This document shows, piece after piece, positions 7,141-8,090 of a stretch of DNA of 8,090 bases. Source of the DNA: Christensenella sp. UBA5394. GTDB taxonomy: Bacteria; Bacillota; Clostridia; Christensenellales; CAG-138. The stretch is taken from positions 1 through 8,090 of the forward strand of contig DHOI01000097.1 of the NCBI GenBank assembly GCA_002409725.1, in the 5' to 3' direction. The position numbers were made by a program, and so were the translations under genes. The notes beneath the pieces were generated by a model. The model was given only the letters and a program-made list of their open reading frames with translations, made no database searches and was not told where the DNA came from. Positions within the stretch are counted from its first letter, which is position 1; each line of letters starts with the position of its first letter.

Positions 7141-7169
7141 ACTGTAACGCGCCGCCAATTCATTTGCAA
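7141..7169 (-). promoter_or_regulatory. Candidate sigma-A promoter of the citDEFC-XG operon
   Basis: On the minus strand, -35 TTGCAA (7164-7169, 4 of 6 consensus bases) and -10 TACAGT (7141-7146, 4 of 6) are separated by 17 nt. Transcription would start near 7134, leaving a leader of about 55 nt. A better-looking -10, TAAAAT at 7136-7141, is possible but lacks a correctly spaced -35. The modest match fits a regulated promoter. Confidence 0.45.
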
Positions 7170-7177
7170 GCGCCCGT

Positions 7178-7200
7178 CAAAATATACATATATGCAAAAA
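7178..7200. promoter_or_regulatory. AT-rich block with a small palindrome upstream of the cit promoter
   Basis: A run of about 23 bases that is almost all A/T stands out in this GC-rich sequence. It contains the perfect palindrome CATATATG (7187-7194), extending imperfectly to TACATATATGCA (7185-7196). Relative to the predicted cit start it covers roughly -44 to -66, where an UP element or activator site would lie. Its role is inferred only from composition and position. Confidence 0.3.
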
Positions 7201-7247
7201 AGCGCGTATACAGCGCCCGCTTTCCGGCCGTTTGCGGCCCACTGGCC

Positions 7248-7276
7248 TTGCGTCGGCCTCTGCATTGCTTTATAAT
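7248..7276 (+). promoter_or_regulatory. Sigma-A promoter of the TetR-family gene
   Basis: A perfect -10 TATAAT (7271-7276) is preceded by a 17-nt spacer and a weaker -35 TTGCGT (7248-7253, 3 of 6). Transcription would begin near 7283, giving a leader of about 48 nt before the ATG at 7331. Confidence 0.65.
7260..7275. promoter_or_regulatory. Candidate operator O2 over the regulator's -10 box
   Basis: CTGCATTGCTTTATAA matches the symmetric form of O1 (TTGCAAwGCwTTGCAA) at 12 of 16 positions, and it overlaps the TATAAT at 7271-7276. This is where an autorepressor would bind. It is less symmetric than O1, so it would be a weaker site if real. Part of the match comes from the -10 box itself. Confidence 0.35.
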
Positions 7277-7314
7277 GGGAAAAGATGGATTCGGCCGATT
7301 GGCTGAAAGGCGAT

Positions 7315-7323
7315 AGGGGGGAA
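7315..7323 (+). promoter_or_regulatory. Ribosome binding site of the TetR-family gene
   Basis: AGGGGGGAA precedes the ATG at 7331, with 9 nt between the last G and the start codon. It is G-rich rather than the standard AGGAGG but should pair with 16S rRNA and supports the chosen start. Confidence 0.6.
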
Positions 7324-7330
7324 TGTTTAT

Positions 7331-7894
7331 ATGCCGCGCAAGCATGGGGCATATCCCAGCGTACGGGAGGCCATTTTGGCCACCGCGGCCCAGCTTTTCA
7401 CCCGCCAGGGCATCCACGGCACGAGCCTGGGGGATATCGCCGAGGCGGCGAAGCTGAGCAAGGGCACGCTGTATTATTATTATCCCGCTAAAGAGGAACT
7501 GGTGTTTACCATCGCGGAGGGCTGCCTGGCCCATTTCACAGAGGCGATCCTCGCCTGGGTGGATGGCCTTAGGCGGGAGGAGCCCATCCGCCCGGCCCTC
7601 ACCCACCTGCTTTACGCCCTGCGCGCGGATGAGAACAGCGCTCGGCTCTATTTGGTGCTGCTCACCGAATGCGCCACCGGTAACGAAGGCCTGCGCGCCC
7701 TGGTGCAGCAGCGCATGCGCGAATGGGTGGTGATGCTGGAGATGGGCACGCTCAAGCTGCAATCCCGGCCGCAGCTGTTGGGTAAGCAGGCGGAGCTGTT
7801 CTTCACGCTCTTCTCCGGCTGCCTCTTGCAGGATTTGGCCGGCAATTTCGAGATTTGCGACGATACTCTGCTGGACGCCGTGCTGCCCGGGTGA
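7331..7894 (+). CDS. TetR/AcrR-family transcriptional regulator, probable repressor of the cit operon
   Basis: This 187-aa protein has the standard TetR size and layout. The N-terminal DNA-binding domain (about 11-57) contains VREAILATAAQLFTRQGIHG, then the helix-turn-helix TSLGDIAEAAKLSKGTLYYY, closed by YPAKEEL. The remaining ~130 residues are helical and would form the ligand-binding and dimer domain. The effector cannot be read from sequence. The gene is divergent from citD with 250 nt between the start codons, an arrangement typical of regulators that control their neighbour and themselves; operator candidates O1 and O2 support this. Known citrate-lyase clusters are usually controlled by CitAB, GntR-type CitO or SorC-type CitI rather than TetR. 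The gene ends TGA followed at once by an in-frame TAA. Family assignment is very secure; the regulatory target is inferred. Confidence 0.93.
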   Translation: MPRKHGAYPSVREAILATAAQLFTRQGIHGTSLGDIAEAAKLSKGTLYYYYPAKEELVFTIAEGCLAHFTEAILAWVDGLRREEPIRPALTHLLYALRADENSARLYLVLLTECATGNEGLRALVQQRMREWVVMLEMGTLKLQSRPQLLGKQAELFFTLFSGCLLQDLAGNFEICDDTLLDAVLPG

Positions 7895-7922
7895 TAAAAG
7901 ACAGGCGATATTAAACAAAGGA

Positions 7923-7943
7923 CGGGGCTTCCTATGCGTCCCG
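7923..7943 (-). terminator. Weak candidate terminator for leftward transcription
   Basis: CGGGGC (7923-7928) can pair with GTCCCG (7938-7943), with one G-U pair and a 9-nt loop. On the minus strand the stem is followed by a T-rich tail, CCTTTGTTTAA. It could stop transcripts entering from the right before they run antisense to the regulator gene. On the plus strand no T-run follows, so no convincing intrinsic terminator is seen for the regulator. The short stem keeps confidence low. Confidence 0.25.
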
Positions 7944-7972
7944 CCTCGGGCTGTCAAAAAAGTCTTTAGGGG

Positions 7973-8089
7973 TTCGGGGGCCGTAGCCCCCGGAGGTTCT
8001 ATTCGCCGCCAGCGACAGGCGCGGTGGCGGCGAAAGGCCTTGCGTAGCAAGGTTTCCCCGCAGGGGTTGCTGGCCGTGCCCACAGGCAC
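7973..8089. repeat. Array of five consecutive hairpins, putative intergenic repeat element or structured RNA
   Basis: Five stem-loops follow one another. (a) CGGGGGC/GCCCCCG (7975-7981 with 7986-7992), extendable to 7973-7994. (b) TTCGCCGCCA/TGGCGGCGAA (8002-8011 with 8025-8034), a perfect 10-bp stem with a 13-nt loop. (c) CCTTGC/GCAAGG (8038-8043 with 8047-8052), loop GTA. (d) CCCC/GGGG (8056-8059 with 8063-8066), loop GCA. (e) GTGCC/GGCAC (8076-8080 with 8085-8089), loop CACA. Stems a, c and d share a G(T/C)AG apex. No long T-run follows any of them, so they are not ordinary terminators, and no protein family is recognisable in any frame. The array appears to continue past the window edge. 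Such blocks are often dispersed genomic repeats, but copy number cannot be seen here. Confidence 0.5.
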
Positions 8090-8090
8090 A

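Noticed and set aside
7081..7158. N-terminal 26-residue extension of CitD from the ATG at 7158
   Set aside because: The extension would run through the predicted promoter and operator, lacks family similarity, and the start at 7080 has an AAGGAGG site and gives the normal CitD length.
7166..7180. Possible catabolite-repression (cre) site near the cit promoter
   Set aside because: TGCAAGCGCCCGTCA looks superficially like cre, but it fails several fixed positions of TGWAANCGNTNWCA and has the wrong length.
7973..7994. GGGGGC/GCCCCC hairpin as a rho-independent terminator
   Set aside because: The stem is strong, but no T-rich tract follows on either strand; it fits better as one unit of the hairpin array.
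7160..8089. A 309-codon open frame on the minus strand across the regulator gene and hairpin region
   Set aside because: It runs antisense through a clear TetR protein and both divergent promoters; stop codons are simply scarce in GC-rich sequence.
7973..8090. CRISPR-like array
   Set aside because: The units are different hairpins of different sizes with no identical direct repeat or regular spacer.

Overview
The window reads as high-GC Firmicutes DNA, most likely an anaerobic member of the Clostridia. The evidence is strong AGGAGG-type ribosome binding sites, a perfect TATAAT -10 box, tight 4-nt gene overlaps, a DNA-repair fusion (endonuclease Q-like domain plus UvrD helicase) that I associate with Firmicutes, and a citrate-fermentation cluster. 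The genus cannot be named from the sequence. No insertion sequence, tRNA, rRNA or CRISPR array was seen.

Layout. (1) Positions 2-2134, plus strand: the 3' portion of a large repair gene. The tail of an endonuclease-Q/PHP-type domain is followed by a complete UvrD/PcrA-like superfamily 1 helicase that ends in a likely sliding-clamp-binding peptide. (2) Positions 2131-7080, minus strand: a compact five-gene operon, transcribed right to left as citD-citE-citF-citC-citXG. It encodes the acyl carrier (gamma), lyase (beta) and CoA-transferase (alpha) subunits of citrate lyase, the ligase that acetylates the carrier, and a fused CitX-CitG protein that makes and attaches the prosthetic group. (3) Positions 7081-7330: a divergent control region with a promoter in each direction and two related operator-like sequences. 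(4) Positions 7331-7894, plus strand: a TetR-family regulator. (5) Positions 7895-8090: non-coding and packed with hairpins, probably a repeat element or structured RNA that continues beyond the window.

How the genes work together. CitG makes the triphosphoribosyl-dephospho-CoA precursor, CitX attaches it to Ser14 of CitD, and CitC acetylates the resulting thiol. CitF exchanges acetyl for citrate on the carrier, and CitE cleaves citryl-CitD to oxaloacetate and regenerates acetyl-CitD. Subunits, activation and maturation enzymes are therefore all on one transcript. No citrate transporter, oxaloacetate decarboxylase or two-component sensor lies in the window. The divergent TetR protein is the obvious candidate regulator: a 16-bp imperfect palindrome sits at the predicted start of cit transcription, and a related sequence covers the regulator's own -10 box.

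The pathway itself is well known. The less ordinary points are the TetR-type control with matched operator candidates, the nuclease-helicase fusion with its C-terminal clamp peptide and hairpin-rich in-frame insert, the convergent stop-codon overlap with no terminator, and the terminal hairpin array.
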